A DNA stretch of 64,000 bases from Mucilaginibacter sp. (lineage in GTDB: Bacteria > Bacteroidota > Bacteroidia > Sphingobacteriales > Sphingobacteriaceae): contig NZ_JAQBOC010000003.1 of the NCBI RefSeq assembly GCF_028288225.1, forward strand, positions 124,001 to 188,000, given 5' to 3'. The position numbers were made by a program, and so were the translations under genes. The notes under the pieces were generated by a model, which searched no databases, was not told the DNA's origin, and saw only the letters and a program-made list of their open reading frames with translations. This document shows, piece by piece, positions 26,055-35,800 of this stretch. Every line of letters starts with the position of its first letter. Within the stretch, counting starts at the first letter, position 1.

Positions 26055-26088
26055 TAAATCCGAAATCGAACATCCGACTTCCGAAATT
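26055..26088. repeat. Right arm of split palindrome P5
   Basis: Complement of 23839-23872 with two mismatches in 34. It lies between the M1 peptidase stop codon and its terminator, so it would be part of that mRNA's 3' UTR. Confidence 0.85.
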
Positions 26089-26091
26089 ACC

Positions 26092-28056
26092 TTACTTTCC
26101 CCAAACGTTATTCTTCCTGTCAACATCAGGCAGCTGCCTGTCAGGATCTATTTCAATAGATTGAATTGTTACAATTGAAGGATAAACGAATTTCCAAACA
26201 CCACCGCGCTGCCATACGTTTACCGGCAGGTGCAGGATTTCGGTTTTGCCGTTTGTTTGGGTGATCTTCAGATCTACCGGCATCGGCATCTTTTCTTTAT
26301 TAATGAGGGTGATCAGGGCGCCATTGGCGGCATTGTCCTTTACATAAGTAACTGATTGGATGGCCTGGTCAACCTTGTCGGTAGTAAAAAACCAAGGCTT
26401 AAAGAACCAGTTCAAGTCTTCACCTGATGCATCGTTCATAGCGCGGAAAAAATCATAAGGCAGCGGGTGTTTAAATGCCCAGTGCTTAATGTATTCGTTA
26501 AAGGCATAATCAAAACGGTCAGGACCTAATACCACATTACGCAGGATATCCAGCCCTAATGATGTTTTGTTATAATACTGGCCGTAATCATTTAGCCCCA
26601 TGGCTTCAGGAGCAGCCATAAGCGGGTCTGTTGCCTTTGCCATAAAGCGGGCAATACCATTTGAAGGCCGGGTTTTGCTGTTAAAATATTCGCCGTTATT
26701 GAATTTCTCGGTGGAGTATTGGTTAATAAAAGTATTAAAGCCTTCATCCATCCACATGTATTTACGCTCGTTTGAGCCTACAATCATCGGGAACCAGTTG
26801 TGGCCGATCTCATGCGTTACATCGCCCCAAAGCCCACCATTTTTAAGATCGCTTAAACAAAAAATAGCACCAGGGTATTCCATACCTAATGCAACACCTG
26901 ATACGTTTACAGCAGAGGTCCATGGATACTCAAAATATTTGCCTGAATAGATCTCGATGCTGTTTTTAAGATATTCGGTTGAGCGCCCCCATGAATCATT
27001 ACCGGAGCTTTCGGCAGGGTAGGCGCTCATAGCAATACATTTACGACCGGACGGCAGGTTAACTTTTGCCCCATCCCAAATAAAAGCGGTTGAAGCTGCC
27101 CATGCAATATCGCGTGTGTTCTGCATTTTATAGTGCCAGGTTAATGTGCCTTTAAAAGGGTGTGTAGCTGCCTGACCAACCTCCTCAGGTTTAATTATCA
27201 TAACAGTTTTATCGCTTTTGCGCATCTCCTCCATCCTTTTTTGCTGGATGTCACTTAAAACCTGCGATGCATTTAGCAAATCGCCAGATCCTACAACGGT
27301 CATGTTTGCCGGGGCGGTTATGTAATAATCAAAATCGCCGTATTCGCAATAAAATTCACCTAAGCCCATGTAGGGTAGGGTGTTCCAGCCTTCCACATCA
27401 TCATAAACACACATGCGCGGATACCATTCAGCTATCTCGTACACATAACCTGCTTTGAATTTTTTGCGGCCCATGCGGTCTGCACCGTAAAAGGGAACTG
27501 AAAAGCTGTAGTTAACCTTCACCTGGATCTTTTCGCCTTTAGGGCCCATCGGCGTATTTAGCCTGATCTGCATGCGGGCATCAGTTATAACAGGCTCAGT
27601 TTTATAGGTTTGGCCTTTATAAGTTACCGATACCGATTCGATATGATAACCACCGCGACTAAAGCCTTTAACGTCGAAACGATCGCCGCCTATAGGAGTG
27701 GTAGCACCACCGCGGGAATCGGGCTTAAATAAATTCTGATCAAGCTGCAGCCATAGATGGTCGAGGTTATCAGGGCTGTTGTTGGTATATGAAATGGTTA
27801 CTTCGCCGGTAACGGTTGTATCCTGCGGGGTTTCATTTAGCGATGCCTTTATTAAGTAATCGGCACGGTTTTGCCAGTAATGTTCGCCGGGCTGTCCGCT
27901 TGCCGAGCGGGTACCATCACCGGTTACCGGCCAGGTAATAGGGCCAAAGGCATCCAGGTGGTTATATTTTATAGAATCGGTTTGTGCCGATGCTGAGCTT
28001 GCAACAAGGAGCAACCCAAGTGCAGCCAGGTAATTAGTTAGTTTTGTAAAGCGCAT
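26092..28056 (-). CDS. M1 family metallopeptidase, exported
   Basis: The 654-residue protein begins with a Sec signal peptide (ASSASAQ). It has a gluzincin catalytic domain with HEIGH at residues 415-419 and the third zinc ligand E438 in WMDEGFNTF. The upstream GxMEN-type exopeptidase motif is replaced by [13 protein letters not shown], as in several Bacteroidota M1 relatives. An N-terminal beta domain (about 40-250) precedes it. The enzyme probably trims peptides in the periplasm or outside the cell. It is single-gene transcribed, with its own terminator at 26007. Exact peptide specificity is not predictable. Confidence 0.92.
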   Translation of the reverse strand: MRFTKLTNYLAALGLLLVASSASAQTDSIKYNHLDAFGPITWPVTGDGTRSASGQPGEHYWQNRADYLIKASLNETPQDTTVTGEVTISYTNNSPDNLDHLWLQLDQNLFKPDSRGGATTPIGGDRFDVKGFSRGGYHIESVSVTYKGQTYKTEPVITDARMQIRLNTPMGPKGEKIQVKVNYSFSVPFYGADRMGRKKFKAGYVYEIAEWYPRMCVYDDVEGWNTLPYMGLGEFYCEYGDFDYYITAPANMTVVGSGDLLNASQVLSDIQQKRMEEMRKSDKTVMIIKPEEVGQAATHPFKGTLTWHYKMQNTRDIAWAASTAFIWDGAKVNLPSGRKCIAMSAYPAESSGNDSWGRSTEYLKNSIEIYSGKYFEYPWTSAVNVSGVALGMEYPGAIFCLSDLKNGGLWGDVTHEIGHNWFPMIVGSNERKYMWMDEGFNTFINQYSTEKFNNGEYFNSKTRPSNGIARFMAKATDPLMAAPEAMGLNDYGQYYNKTSLGLDILRNVVLGPDRFDYAFNEYIKHWAFKHPLPYDFFRAMNDASGEDLNWFFKPWFFTTDKVDQAIQSVTYVKDNAANGALITLINKEKMPMPVDLKITQTNGKTEILHLPVNVWQRGGVWKFVYPSIVTIQSIEIDPDRQLPDVDRKNNVWGK

Positions 28057-28213
28057 TTCGTATTTGATAATTTCGGGGCGAAAATAGTTAAATAAATTAT
28101 GAATTTGATAATTTGTAAGAGGGATGATACAGAGGGGGAATACAATTGGGAATTATTTTATTCGCATTATGCAGCCTTGAATAATTAGTTATAAAATTCA
28201 TATTTTTGTTGAT

Positions 28214-28423
28214 ATGGAATCTATTCTGATACATCCTGAAAATGCAGAACAATTGAAAACTGTTAAAGCGGTTTTAAAAGCTTTAAAAGTTCAATTCGAG
28301 CCTCAGTCTAATGTTTTACCCCCTCATGTTTTAAAAAGCATTGAAAAAGGTATTAAACAATATGAAGATGGGCAAACAATCTCTCTTCAGGAATTTACTG
28401 AAAAGCACTTTTCTAAAAAATGA
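28214..28423 (+). CDS. Antitoxin of a type II toxin-antitoxin pair (DUF2683-like)
   Basis: The 69-residue protein has the usual small-antitoxin layout: an N-terminal strand-helix (ILIHPENAEQLKTVKAVLKALKV) that probably dimerises and binds DNA, and a polar C-terminal part (IEKGIKQYEDGQTISLQEF) that would wrap the toxin. Its stop overlaps the next start in ATGA, the tight coupling typical of such pairs. It resembles DUF2683-type antitoxins. It presumably represses its own operon, whose promoter lies in the 157-base gap after the divergent M1 peptidase gene. Confidence 0.8.
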   Translation: MESILIHPENAEQLKTVKAVLKALKVQFEPQSNVLPPHVLKSIEKGIKQYEDGQTISLQEFTEKHFSKK

Positions 28424-28710
28424 ACTTTGAATTAAGGTTCACTACGGAAGCAGAAGAAACATTCGATGCACTGGTTATTCAATTGCAACAAAAATGGGGA
28501 GATCATTTTGTAGCCAAGTTTGAAACCAGAGTTTTAAAAGCGCTTAAAACAATAACAATTACACCATTCCTTTATCCTGTAGCCGAAGAAAATACTGGAA
28601 TCAGAAAATGTATTCTCCACAAAAACTGTTCGTTATTCTATAAAATAAACGAGGAAAATATAGTAATTATATGTTTTTGGGATAATCGCCAGGATCCAAT
28701 ATTTTCCTAA
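28420..28710 (+). CDS. RelE/ParE family toxin
   Basis: The 96-residue protein matches the RelE/ParE fold: FELRFTTEAEETFDAL at the N-terminus, a central helix with WGDHFVAKFETRVLKAL, ITPFLYPV, then GIRKCILHKNCSLFYKINEENIVIICFWDNRQDP, where the conserved Arg and the terminal DNRQDP of this subfamily are visible. It would act as an mRNA-cleaving or gyrase-blocking toxin; the two subfamilies cannot be separated by eye. The four-base overlap with the antitoxin gene supports cotranslation. Confidence 0.88.
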   Translation: MNFELRFTTEAEETFDALVIQLQQKWGDHFVAKFETRVLKALKTITITPFLYPVAEENTGIRKCILHKNCSLFYKINEENIVIICFWDNRQDPIFS

Positions 28711-28810
28711 CTTCAATCTTTCTTCCCTTTTTTAAAACTTTTATAAAATCTAATTGATATTAAATTAAGTGCATTTAATATTCGCAATTTAGGCGGCTAA
28801 TAAAACAGCT

Positions 28811-30823
28811 ATGAATCATCTTGCCAATTCCACTTCGCCATACCTGCTGCAGCATGCTAATAACCCGGTTAACTGGTACCCCTGGGGACCGGAAGCTTTA
28901 CAAAAAGCCAAAGCCGAAAACAAGCTGATCCTGGTAAGTATAGGCTACTCCGCCTGCCACTGGTGCCACGTAATGGAGCACGAAAGCTTTGAGGATGAAG
29001 GTGTGGCTGAGGTAATGAACCAATATTTTGTTTGTATTAAGGTCGACAGGGAAGAACGCCCCGATGTTGACCAGGTGTACATGAGCGCAATACAATTAAT
29101 GAGCGGCAGGGGAGGCTGGCCCTTAAACTGTATCTGCCTGCCCGATCAGCGGCCTATTTATGGCGGCACCTATTTTCGCAAAAACGAATGGACAAGCCTG
29201 CTGTTTAACCTTGCCGATTTTTATAAACAAAAGCCGGAAGAAGCTGAAGACTATGCTACGCGGTTGACAGAAGGCATCCAGCAATATGAATCAGTACCCT
29301 TTGTAAAGGAACAGAAAGAATATACCAAAGCCGACCTGGAAACGATCATCAAAAGCTGGAAAAGCTATTTTGATAAAACTGAAGGCGGTATGGGTTCATC
29401 GCCCAAATTCCCTATGCCAAATAACTGGCAGTGCCTGATGCGGTACGCTCATTTAATGCAGGATGATGAGGTGGCTAAGGCTGTGAAGCTAACCCTGCAC
29501 AAAATGGCCTTCGGCGGGATCTATGATCATGTAGGCGGTGGCTTTGCACGTTATTCGGTTGATGGCAGGTGGCATGTGCCACATTTTGAAAAGATGCTTT
29601 ATGATAATGCACAACTCATTAGCTTGTATGCGGAAGCATTTGTATGGAATCCTGATCCGCTTTACACGCAAATAGTAAACGAGATCATTGAATTTTCGCA
29701 AAGGGAATTAATGTCGCCCGATTATGGCTTTTATTCGGCGCTGGATGCAGATAGCGATGGTAAGGAAGGCAAATTCTATATTTTTACAAAAATCGAAATT
29801 GAGGAGATCTTAGGGCAGGATGCTGAAATATTCTGCATTTATTATAATATAACCGAAGACGGCAATTGGGAAGAAGAAAGCTCAAATGTGTTGTTCAGAA
29901 AAGAAAGTGATGATGAACTGGCTAAAAAATTAGGGTTATCCGTTGATGAGCTTCTCAGTAAAATAAATCCATCAAAACAAAAAGTGTTTAATGCCCGCAG
30001 CTACCGCATAAGGCCGGGGCTGGATAACAAAATTCTTGCATCGTGGAACGGCTTAATGTTAAAAGGGCTGTGTGATGCGTACCGTGCATTTAACAAACCG
30101 GAATACCTTAATTTCGCCCTAAAAAATGCCGGCTTTATTTTAAATAATTTGATAAATAAGGCTGACAGGTTGTCACGGATCTTTAAAGCAGAAGATAAAA
30201 GCCAGGTTGCTTTCCTTGATGACTATGCCAACGTAATTGATGGGCTGATAGCCTTATATGAGGTTACCTTTGATGAACAATGGTTAACCTTGTCGCAAAA
30301 ATTGGCCGACCAGGCTATAAAATATTATTACGATGCAGAAAAAGGCATTTTCTATTACACTGCCGATGATGATGAGCAGTTAATAGCCCGCAAATCAGAA
30401 ATTATGGATGGCGTTATCCCTGCGTCAAACTCTGTGATGGCGCGAAACCTTAAAAAACTTGGCCTGTTATTTGACAATCAACTGTACCAGGAGATCTCGG
30501 CGCAATTGTTGCGAAACATTGTACCACACCTTGCCAGGTATGGTTCTTCCTACTCAAACTGGATAATGTTATTGATGGAAGAAGTATTTGGGATTTATGA
30601 AATTGCTATAACCGGCGAGGATTTTGAAAGCAGGCGAAGAGAAATAGAGAATAATTACATCCCGAACAAAATTATGTTGGGTGGTAAAAAAGGAAGTTTA
30701 CCTTTGCTGCAGAACAGGTTTGGCGCCGTAACACAAATATTTGTTTGTAAAGACAAAACCTGCGGGTTGCCAGCCACGGACGTAAAGAGTGCACTGACCG
30801 GAACCGGGATTAATGGATTTTAA
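28811..30823 (+). CDS. DUF255 / thioredoxin-domain protein (YyaL/SSP411 family)
   Basis: The 670-residue cytoplasmic protein has an N-terminal thioredoxin-like domain (residues 1 to about 165) with the family signature [16 protein letters not shown], whose CxxC pair could be redox-active, and LIxVSIGYS before it. The rest is an alpha/alpha barrel like six-hairpin glycosidases ([46 protein letters not shown]). The family is widespread (YyaL, human SPATA20) and its reaction is not established. No signal peptide. It appears to be a single transcription unit. Confidence 0.92.
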   Translation: MNHLANSTSPYLLQHANNPVNWYPWGPEALQKAKAENKLILVSIGYSACHWCHVMEHESFEDEGVAEVMNQYFVCIKVDREERPDVDQVYMSAIQLMSGRGGWPLNCICLPDQRPIYGGTYFRKNEWTSLLFNLADFYKQKPEEAEDYATRLTEGIQQYESVPFVKEQKEYTKADLETIIKSWKSYFDKTEGGMGSSPKFPMPNNWQCLMRYAHLMQDDEVAKAVKLTLHKMAFGGIYDHVGGGFARYSVDGRWHVPHFEKMLYDNAQLISLYAEAFVWNPDPLYTQIVNEIIEFSQRELMSPDYGFYSALDADSDGKEGKFYIFTKIEIEEILGQDAEIFCIYYNITEDGNWEEESSNVLFRKESDDELAKKLGLSVDELLSKINPSKQKVFNARSYRIRPGLDNKILASWNGLMLKGLCDAYRAFNKPEYLNFALKNAGFILNNLINKADRLSRIFKAEDKSQVAFLDDYANVIDGLIALYEVTFDEQWLTLSQKLADQAIKYYYDAEKGIFYYTADDDEQLIARKSEIMDGVIPASNSVMARNLKKLGLLFDNQLYQEISAQLLRNIVPHLARYGSSYSNWIMLLMEEVFGIYEIAITGEDFESRRREIENNYIPNKIMLGGKKGSLPLLQNRFGAVTQIFVCKDKTCGLPATDVKSALTGTGINGF

Positions 30824-31025
30824 GGATTTAAGGAGATAAATTCAAATTGGAAAATAAATAAACAAAATAGAGTTAAAATAAATCGGGAGAATTTAGGTAT
30901 AATTTGATAAATCTGCTAAATTCCGATTCAAAATAAGTAATCAATAAAATAACATCATAATAAACCGGAAGTATCCTGATTTAATCCGTTAAATCTGCTG
31001 AATCCCGGTCCAAAACACATTTACA
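30824..31025. repeat. Word-rich spacer between DUF255 gene and slyD
   Basis: Loose direct repeats (AAATCTGCTAAATTCCG near 30910 and AAATCTGCTGAATCCCGG near 30991) and GGATTTAAGGATTTAAGG at the left, with weak complementarity to TAATCCGTTAAATC. It looks like a decayed member of the reiterated-word class. Confidence 0.45.
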
Positions 31026-31523
31026 ATGAAGATCAACCCCCAACACGTAGTGTCATTAACTTACGATCTGTATGTTGACCAGGACGGTGCTGAAGTATTG
31101 CAGGAAAGCGCAACAGAAGAGCAACCGCTTACTTTTTTATATGGAGCAGGACAAATGCTTCCAAGGTTTGAAGAAAACTTAAGTGCCCTTTCAACGGGTG
31201 ATACTTATGACTTCCGTTTAAAAGCTGAAGATGCTTATGGCGAATACGATGAAGAAGCCGTAGCAACACTACCTTTAGAAATGTTTAAGGAAACCGAAAC
31301 GCCTGAAATTGGCAGCATTCTTCCTTTGCAGGATAACAATGGCAACCATTTCCAGGGACAGGTAGTATCTGTTGCCGAAGATTCGGTTATAGTCGACCTT
31401 AACCACCCAATGGCAGGGCAGGAACTTCATTTTAAAGGAAATATTTTGAATGTACGCCCGGCAACACCCGAAGAATTATCACATGGCCACGCGCATGGCG
31501 CCGATGGTCATCACGCACACTAA
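31026..31523 (+). CDS. slyD: FKBP-type peptidyl-prolyl cis-trans isomerase, SlyD-like
   Basis: The 165-residue cytoplasmic foldase has an N-terminal FKBP half (HVVSLTYDLYVDQDGAEVLQ, PLTFLYGAGQMLPRFEENL), an insert-in-flap domain (about 72-125, RLKAEDAYGEYDEEAV) and the closing FKBP strand DLNHPMAGQELHFKGNIL. The C-terminal tail HGHAHGADGHHAH is histidine-rich, as in SlyD proteins that bind nickel. It catalyses proline isomerisation and may act as a chaperone or metal carrier. A strong terminator follows. Confidence 0.95.
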   Translation: MKINPQHVVSLTYDLYVDQDGAEVLQESATEEQPLTFLYGAGQMLPRFEENLSALSTGDTYDFRLKAEDAYGEYDEEAVATLPLEMFKETETPEIGSILPLQDNNGNHFQGQVVSVAEDSVIVDLNHPMAGQELHFKGNILNVRPATPEELSHGHAHGADGHHAH

Positions 31524-31532
31524 TATTTAATT

Positions 31533-31572
31533 GCAAAATGCCCTGATCTGTCGGGGCATTTTTGCTTTTTTT
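31533..31572 (+). terminator. Rho-independent terminator of slyD
   Basis: GCAAAATGCCC pairs with GGGCATTTTTGC and is followed by TTTTTTT. It starts 10 bases after the slyD stop. Confidence 0.9.
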
Positions 31573-31592
31573 GATAAATATTATTGGCCTTT

Positions 31593-31689
31593 CGTAGAGA
31601 CGCGATGCTTCGCGTCTTAACCGAATGACGGTATCCGAAATGCAATTCTTTTATGCATGATTTTAGACGCGATGCATCGCGTCTCTACG
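31593..31689. repeat. REP-like palindrome doublet, copy B
   Basis: Same build as copy A (9229). The left hairpin is GACGCGA-TGCT-TCGCGTC; the right is GACGCGA-TGCA-TCGCGTC, with outer GTAGA / TCTAC ends. Stem bases differ from copy A but remain paired. It lies between the convergent slyD and lacI-type genes. Confidence 0.88.
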
Positions 31690-31712
31690 AACTTCTCATA
31701 AAATCATTTCTA

Positions 31713-32744
31713 TTATCCCTTCTTAGAAGTCGATCCCCTCACAATAAGTTTTGGTTTAATACTGATAATTTTAGGTATTACCGATGCTTCTGCGTTCTCC
31801 ATCTCATCAAAATATAAATTCGCTACAGCCTTGCCCATATCAACGCTGAATTGGTCAATAGTGGTTATTGACGGACTTGTTATTTCTGTGAATGCCTCGT
31901 TGGAGTAACCGCAGATCCCTAATTGTGATGGAACTTTTATTCGCATGTCATTAGCTACTTCAAGCACTCCTAATGCCGAAAAATCAGATGTTGAGGCAAA
32001 TATGGCATCAGGTGCATCAGGAAGCCTTAGTAGTTTTTTTGTAGCTGCAGCGCCTAACTCCCTTGTCCATGCATTTTCTACTACATAGGTATCATTAACC
32101 TGAATGTTGAATTTTTTTAACGCCTTAAGGTAGCCGTTTTTTCGCTGACGGAAGATGTTCAGGTTTTGCGGCCCTTCCAGCAAAGCAATCTTTTTATATC
32201 CCTGCCCAATTAAATGGCACACGGCTTCAAATGAGGCCTGTTCATTATCATTTATAACCTTTAAAGTCTCAAGTTCTTCGGCTACCCGGTCAAACTGGAT
32301 CAATGGGATCCCCTGATCTATCACATTTTGTAAATGATCATAGTTGTAGCTATCTGCCGAAACCGAGATCACAATACAATCAACATGTTGGTTAATCAAC
32401 GTATTAATACATTTTATTTCTTTTTCATGCAACTCATCAGACTGGCAAATGATCAAATTATAACCTTTTTGATACGTAGAGTGTTCAATCCCCGCAATAA
32501 TATTCGCGAAAAAGTTTTGATTAATGCGTGGAACTACCACGCCAATGGTTTTAGTTTGGCCCTTCCTTAAATTTGATGCAAGGGTGTTCCTTTTATAGTT
32601 AAGTTCGGCAGCGGTTTTTAAAACCAACTCCCTTGTAGCGTCATTTACATATCTATTATTACTAAGGGCTCTTGAAACTGTGGATGCAGTTAAATTAAGC
32701 CTTTCAGCTATATCATAAATAGTAACACGTTTCTTTTGCTTCAT
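31713..32744 (-). CDS. LacI-family regulator of the xylose genes
   Basis: This protein of about 343 residues has an N-terminal LacI helix-turn-helix (VTIYDIAERLNLTASTVSRAL, then a hinge helix ending NYKRNTLASNLR) and a periplasmic-binding-like sensor domain (about 65-340). The frame is open to 32789, but the palindromic operator TGCAATCGATTGCA overlaps that upstream start, so I place the start at the ATG at 32744, 12 bases before KKRVTIYD. It is divergent from xylB, so it very probably represses xylB-xylA-symporter and itself until a sugar, likely xylose or a derivative, binds. Confidence 0.9.
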   Translation of the reverse strand: MKQKKRVTIYDIAERLNLTASTVSRALSNNRYVNDATRELVLKTAAELNYKRNTLASNLRKGQTKTIGVVVPRINQNFFANIIAGIEHSTYQKGYNLIICQSDELHEKEIKCINTLINQHVDCIVISVSADSYNYDHLQNVIDQGIPLIQFDRVAEELETLKVINDNEQASFEAVCHLIGQGYKKIALLEGPQNLNIFRQRKNGYLKALKKFNIQVNDTYVVENAWTRELGAAATKKLLRLPDAPDAIFASTSDFSALGVLEVANDMRIKVPSQLGICGYSNEAFTEITSPSITTIDQFSVDMGKAVANLYFDEMENAEASVIPKIISIKPKLIVRGSTSKKG

Positions 32745-32774
32745 AACTTTTGTAAATATGCTGAAATATTTTTC

Positions 32775-32788
32775 TGCAATCGATTGCA
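32775..32788. promoter_or_regulatory. LacI-type operator between regulator and xylB
   Basis: TGCAATCGATTGCA is a perfect 14-bp palindrome centred on CG, the classic form for LacI-family dimers. It lies in the divergent spacer, 31 bases before the chosen regulator start and 83 bases before the xylB ATG. No second copy was seen in the xyl genes. Confidence 0.75.
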
Positions 32789-32870
32789 TATTAAAAAATT
32801 AATTTAAATTCGTTGCTTTAAAACAAATTATAAACAGTCCAATCTTCGGGCTAAGCATATAGAATAGATC

Positions 32871-34352
32871 ATGTTATTGTTAGGGATTGATATAGGTACA
32901 TCTTCTGTAAAAGTTTCTGTTGTTGATGCTGCATCGCAAAAAGTAATGGCATCGGCCCAATACCCTGATCAGGAATCGCCCATAATAGCCTTACAGCCAG
33001 GTTGGGCCGAACAATCACCTGATCTGTGGTGGGAACATGCGCAACACGCTATCCAGCTTTGTAATAAAACGGTGGCCTATGACCCTGCAGATATTGCAGC
33101 GATAGGCATTGCATACCAGATGCATGGTTTGGTTTTGGTTGATAAAGATCAGAAGGTGCTGCGCAACAGCATTATCTGGTGCGATAGCCGCGCCGTTGAA
33201 ATTGGCGATAAAGCTTTTGATGCAATAGGGCAGGAGCAATGCCTTTCGCATTTGTTAAACTCCCCGGGAAATTTTACCGCATCCAAATTAGCCTGGGTAA
33301 AAAAGAATGAACCGGAGATCTATAATAAGATAGATAAAGCCATGCTCCCCGGTGATTTTATTGCCATGAAGCTTACCGGCGAAGTCACCACATCCATATC
33401 GGCTTTGTCCGAAGGGGTGTTTTTTGATTTTAAAACCAACAGTTTATCAAAAGATATTATTGAATACTTTGGCTTTGATGAGGCTTTGTTTCCAACAGTT
33501 AAGGAAGTGTTTTCACCACATGGAAACCTGCAGGCTTCTATCGCACAAAAACTAAATTTAAAACCGGGCATCCCGATTACTTATAAATCAGGCGATCAGC
33601 CTAACAATGCCCTCTCACTAAATGTATTAGATCCCGGTGAGGTTGCCGCAACGGCAGGGACTTCCGGTGTAATATATGGGGTTACTGACCAACTGGGCTA
33701 CGACAAGCAATCACGGGTAAACACATTTGCCCACGTAAATTATACCGAACAGCAAAAACGACTTGGTGTACTTTTATGTATAAACGGAGTGGGAAGTATG
33801 TACCGCTGGCTTAAACAAGCTTTTGGTTCATCAGAAAGCTATTTGCAACTGAATACCAAAGCAAGTGAAGCGCCTTTAGGCAGCGAGGGCTTGCGTATAT
33901 TGCCTTTTGGCAATGGCGCCGAACGGATGCTGAACAATAAAATAGTCGGTGCTCATTTTCATAATATCGACTTGAATATTCATTCGCAGGCCCATGTGAT
34001 CAGGGCCGTGCAGGAGGGCATCGCCTTTTCGTTCCGTTACGGACTTGACATAATGCGCGAAAATGGGATGAACCCAACCATTATCCGGGCAGGAAAGAAT
34101 AACCTGTTTTTAAGCGAATTATTTACCGAAAGCTTTGTAAACATAACAGGTGTACCGGTTGAGCTTTATAAAAATGATGGCAGTGTAGGCGCTGCATTAG
34201 GTGCGGGGATAGGCGCACAGATCTTTTCATCACCTAAACAGGCATTTGAACACATGCACCCGGTGCAATTGGTACAACCAGCAACCAAACAACTTGAACC
34301 CGCCTACCAGGAATGGAAAGCATTACTTGAAAAACAATTAATAAACAAATAG
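32871..34352 (+). CDS. xylB: Xylulokinase
   Basis: The 493-residue cytoplasmic FGGY-family kinase phosphorylates D-xylulose with ATP. Landmarks are the N-terminal phosphate loop LLGIDIGTSSVKVSVVD, the substrate region YQMHGLVLVDK and WCDSRAVEIG, the ATPase segment TAGTSGVIYGV, and the C-terminal nucleotide region RAGKNNLFLSELFTE. Length and MHG motif fit xylulokinase rather than glycerol or gluconate kinases. It opens the xylose operon: xylA follows after 74 bases and the symporter after that. Confidence 0.94.
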   Translation: MLLLGIDIGTSSVKVSVVDAASQKVMASAQYPDQESPIIALQPGWAEQSPDLWWEHAQHAIQLCNKTVAYDPADIAAIGIAYQMHGLVLVDKDQKVLRNSIIWCDSRAVEIGDKAFDAIGQEQCLSHLLNSPGNFTASKLAWVKKNEPEIYNKIDKAMLPGDFIAMKLTGEVTTSISALSEGVFFDFKTNSLSKDIIEYFGFDEALFPTVKEVFSPHGNLQASIAQKLNLKPGIPITYKSGDQPNNALSLNVLDPGEVAATAGTSGVIYGVTDQLGYDKQSRVNTFAHVNYTEQQKRLGVLLCINGVGSMYRWLKQAFGSSESYLQLNTKASEAPLGSEGLRILPFGNGAERMLNNKIVGAHFHNIDLNIHSQAHVIRAVQEGIAFSFRYGLDIMRENGMNPTIIRAGKNNLFLSELFTESFVNITGVPVELYKNDGSVGAALGAGIGAQIFSSPKQAFEHMHPVQLVQPATKQLEPAYQEWKALLEKQLINK

Positions 34353-34426
34353 ATTGGTGAAATCGATAAAAAATCGGTGTAATCCCGGAATAATCGGTGT
34401 AATCAATCAATAAAATCAGTGAAATC
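34353..34426. repeat. Reiterated-word spacer P10 (xylB-xylA)
   Basis: Variants of ATCGGTGTAATC and GGTGAAATCG recur four to five times in direct orientation, with no inverted half. The last word, GTGAAATC, touches the xylA ATG at 34427. Confidence 0.7.
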
Positions 34427-35755
34427 ATGAGCATTATAACAGGCGAAAAAGAGTTTTTTAAAGGAATAGGCCAGGTAAAATACGAAGGGCTGCAATCAGA
34501 TAATCCGCTTGCATTCAGGTGGTACGATGAAAATAAGGTAGTTGCAGGTAAAACGATGAAAGACCATTTACGTTTTGCCTGTGCTTACTGGCATTCATTT
34601 GTGGGCAACGGTGCCGATCCCTTTGGCGAGCCTACGCATATATTCGCATGGAACGAAAAGACCGATGCGGTTGAAAGAGCAAAAGATAAAATGGACGCTG
34701 CATTTGAGTTCATCACCAAAATGGGAATGAATTATTATTGTTTTCATGATGTTGATGTGGTTGATTATGGCAATGATATTAACGAGAACGACCGCCGGTT
34801 ACAGGCACTAGTTGAGTACGCCAAACAAAAACAAGCTGCCAGCGGTGTGAAATTGCTTTGGGGAACGTCAAATTTGTTCAGTAACCGCCGGTATATGAAT
34901 GGTGCAGCTACCAATCCTGATTTTCATGTGCTTAGTCATGCGGCTGCACAGGTAAAAGCGGCGTTGGATGCAACCATAGCCCTTGGCGGCGAGAATTATG
35001 TTTTTTGGGGCGGGAGAGAAGGCTACATGACCTTGCTGAATACCGATATGAAACGCGAACAGGAGCACTTGGCAAAATTTTTACATACAGCCAAAGATTA
35101 TGCCCGTAAGCAAGGTTTTAAAGGCACTTTTTTTATTGAGCCAAAACCCTGCGAGCCAACCAAACACCAGTATGATTATGATGCTGCAACGGTACTGGGC
35201 TTTTTGCAGAAGTATGACCTGCTCAACGATTTTAAACTAAACCTTGAAGTTAACCACGCTACGCTTGCCGGCCATACTTTTCAGCATGAGTTGCGGGTAG
35301 CTGCAGATTCAGGTTTGCTGGGCTCAATAGATGCTAACCGTGGCGACAACCAGAACGGCTGGGATACAGATCAATTCCCGAATGATATAAACGAGGTTAC
35401 CGAAATAATGATGATCATACTGGAAGCAGGCGGTTTCCAGGGCGGGGGCATCAACTTTGACGCCAAGATCCGCCGTAACTCAACCGATCCTGCTGATCTT
35501 TTCTACGCACATATTGGTGGTATGGATGTTTTTGCAAGAGCTTTGATAACCGCTGATAATATCCTCCAAAAATCAGAATATTTAAAATTAAGAAAAGACA
35601 GGTATGCTTCATTTGATACGGGAAAAGGTAAAGAATTTGAAGAAGGTAAATTATCTCTTGAAGACCTTAGGGCATATGCAATTGACAATGGCGCGCCAAA
35701 AACCATCAGTGGTAAACAAGAATATCTTGAAAACTTGATAAATAGATATTTATAG
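34427..35755 (+). CDS. xylA: Xylose isomerase
   Basis: The 442-residue cytoplasmic TIM-barrel enzyme converts D-xylose to D-xylulose. Motifs include [23 protein letters not shown] with the catalytic His, the metal-binding [28 protein letters not shown], and [16 protein letters not shown]. It matches the class II (long) xylose isomerases. The start is fixed by the ATG right after the word-rich spacer. It lies between xylB and the sodium symporter in the operon controlled by the divergent LacI-type protein. Confidence 0.97.
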   Translation: MSIITGEKEFFKGIGQVKYEGLQSDNPLAFRWYDENKVVAGKTMKDHLRFACAYWHSFVGNGADPFGEPTHIFAWNEKTDAVERAKDKMDAAFEFITKMGMNYYCFHDVDVVDYGNDINENDRRLQALVEYAKQKQAASGVKLLWGTSNLFSNRRYMNGAATNPDFHVLSHAAAQVKAALDATIALGGENYVFWGGREGYMTLLNTDMKREQEHLAKFLHTAKDYARKQGFKGTFFIEPKPCEPTKHQYDYDAATVLGFLQKYDLLNDFKLNLEVNHATLAGHTFQHELRVAADSGLLGSIDANRGDNQNGWDTDQFPNDINEVTEIMMIILEAGGFQGGGINFDAKIRRNSTDPADLFYAHIGGMDVFARALITADNILQKSEYLKLRKDRYASFDTGKGKEFEEGKLSLEDLRAYAIDNGAPKTISGKQEYLENLINRYL

Positions 35756-35800
35756 TTTATAATTGTCAAACCAACATATTAAACCTAACTAAATTAAATA

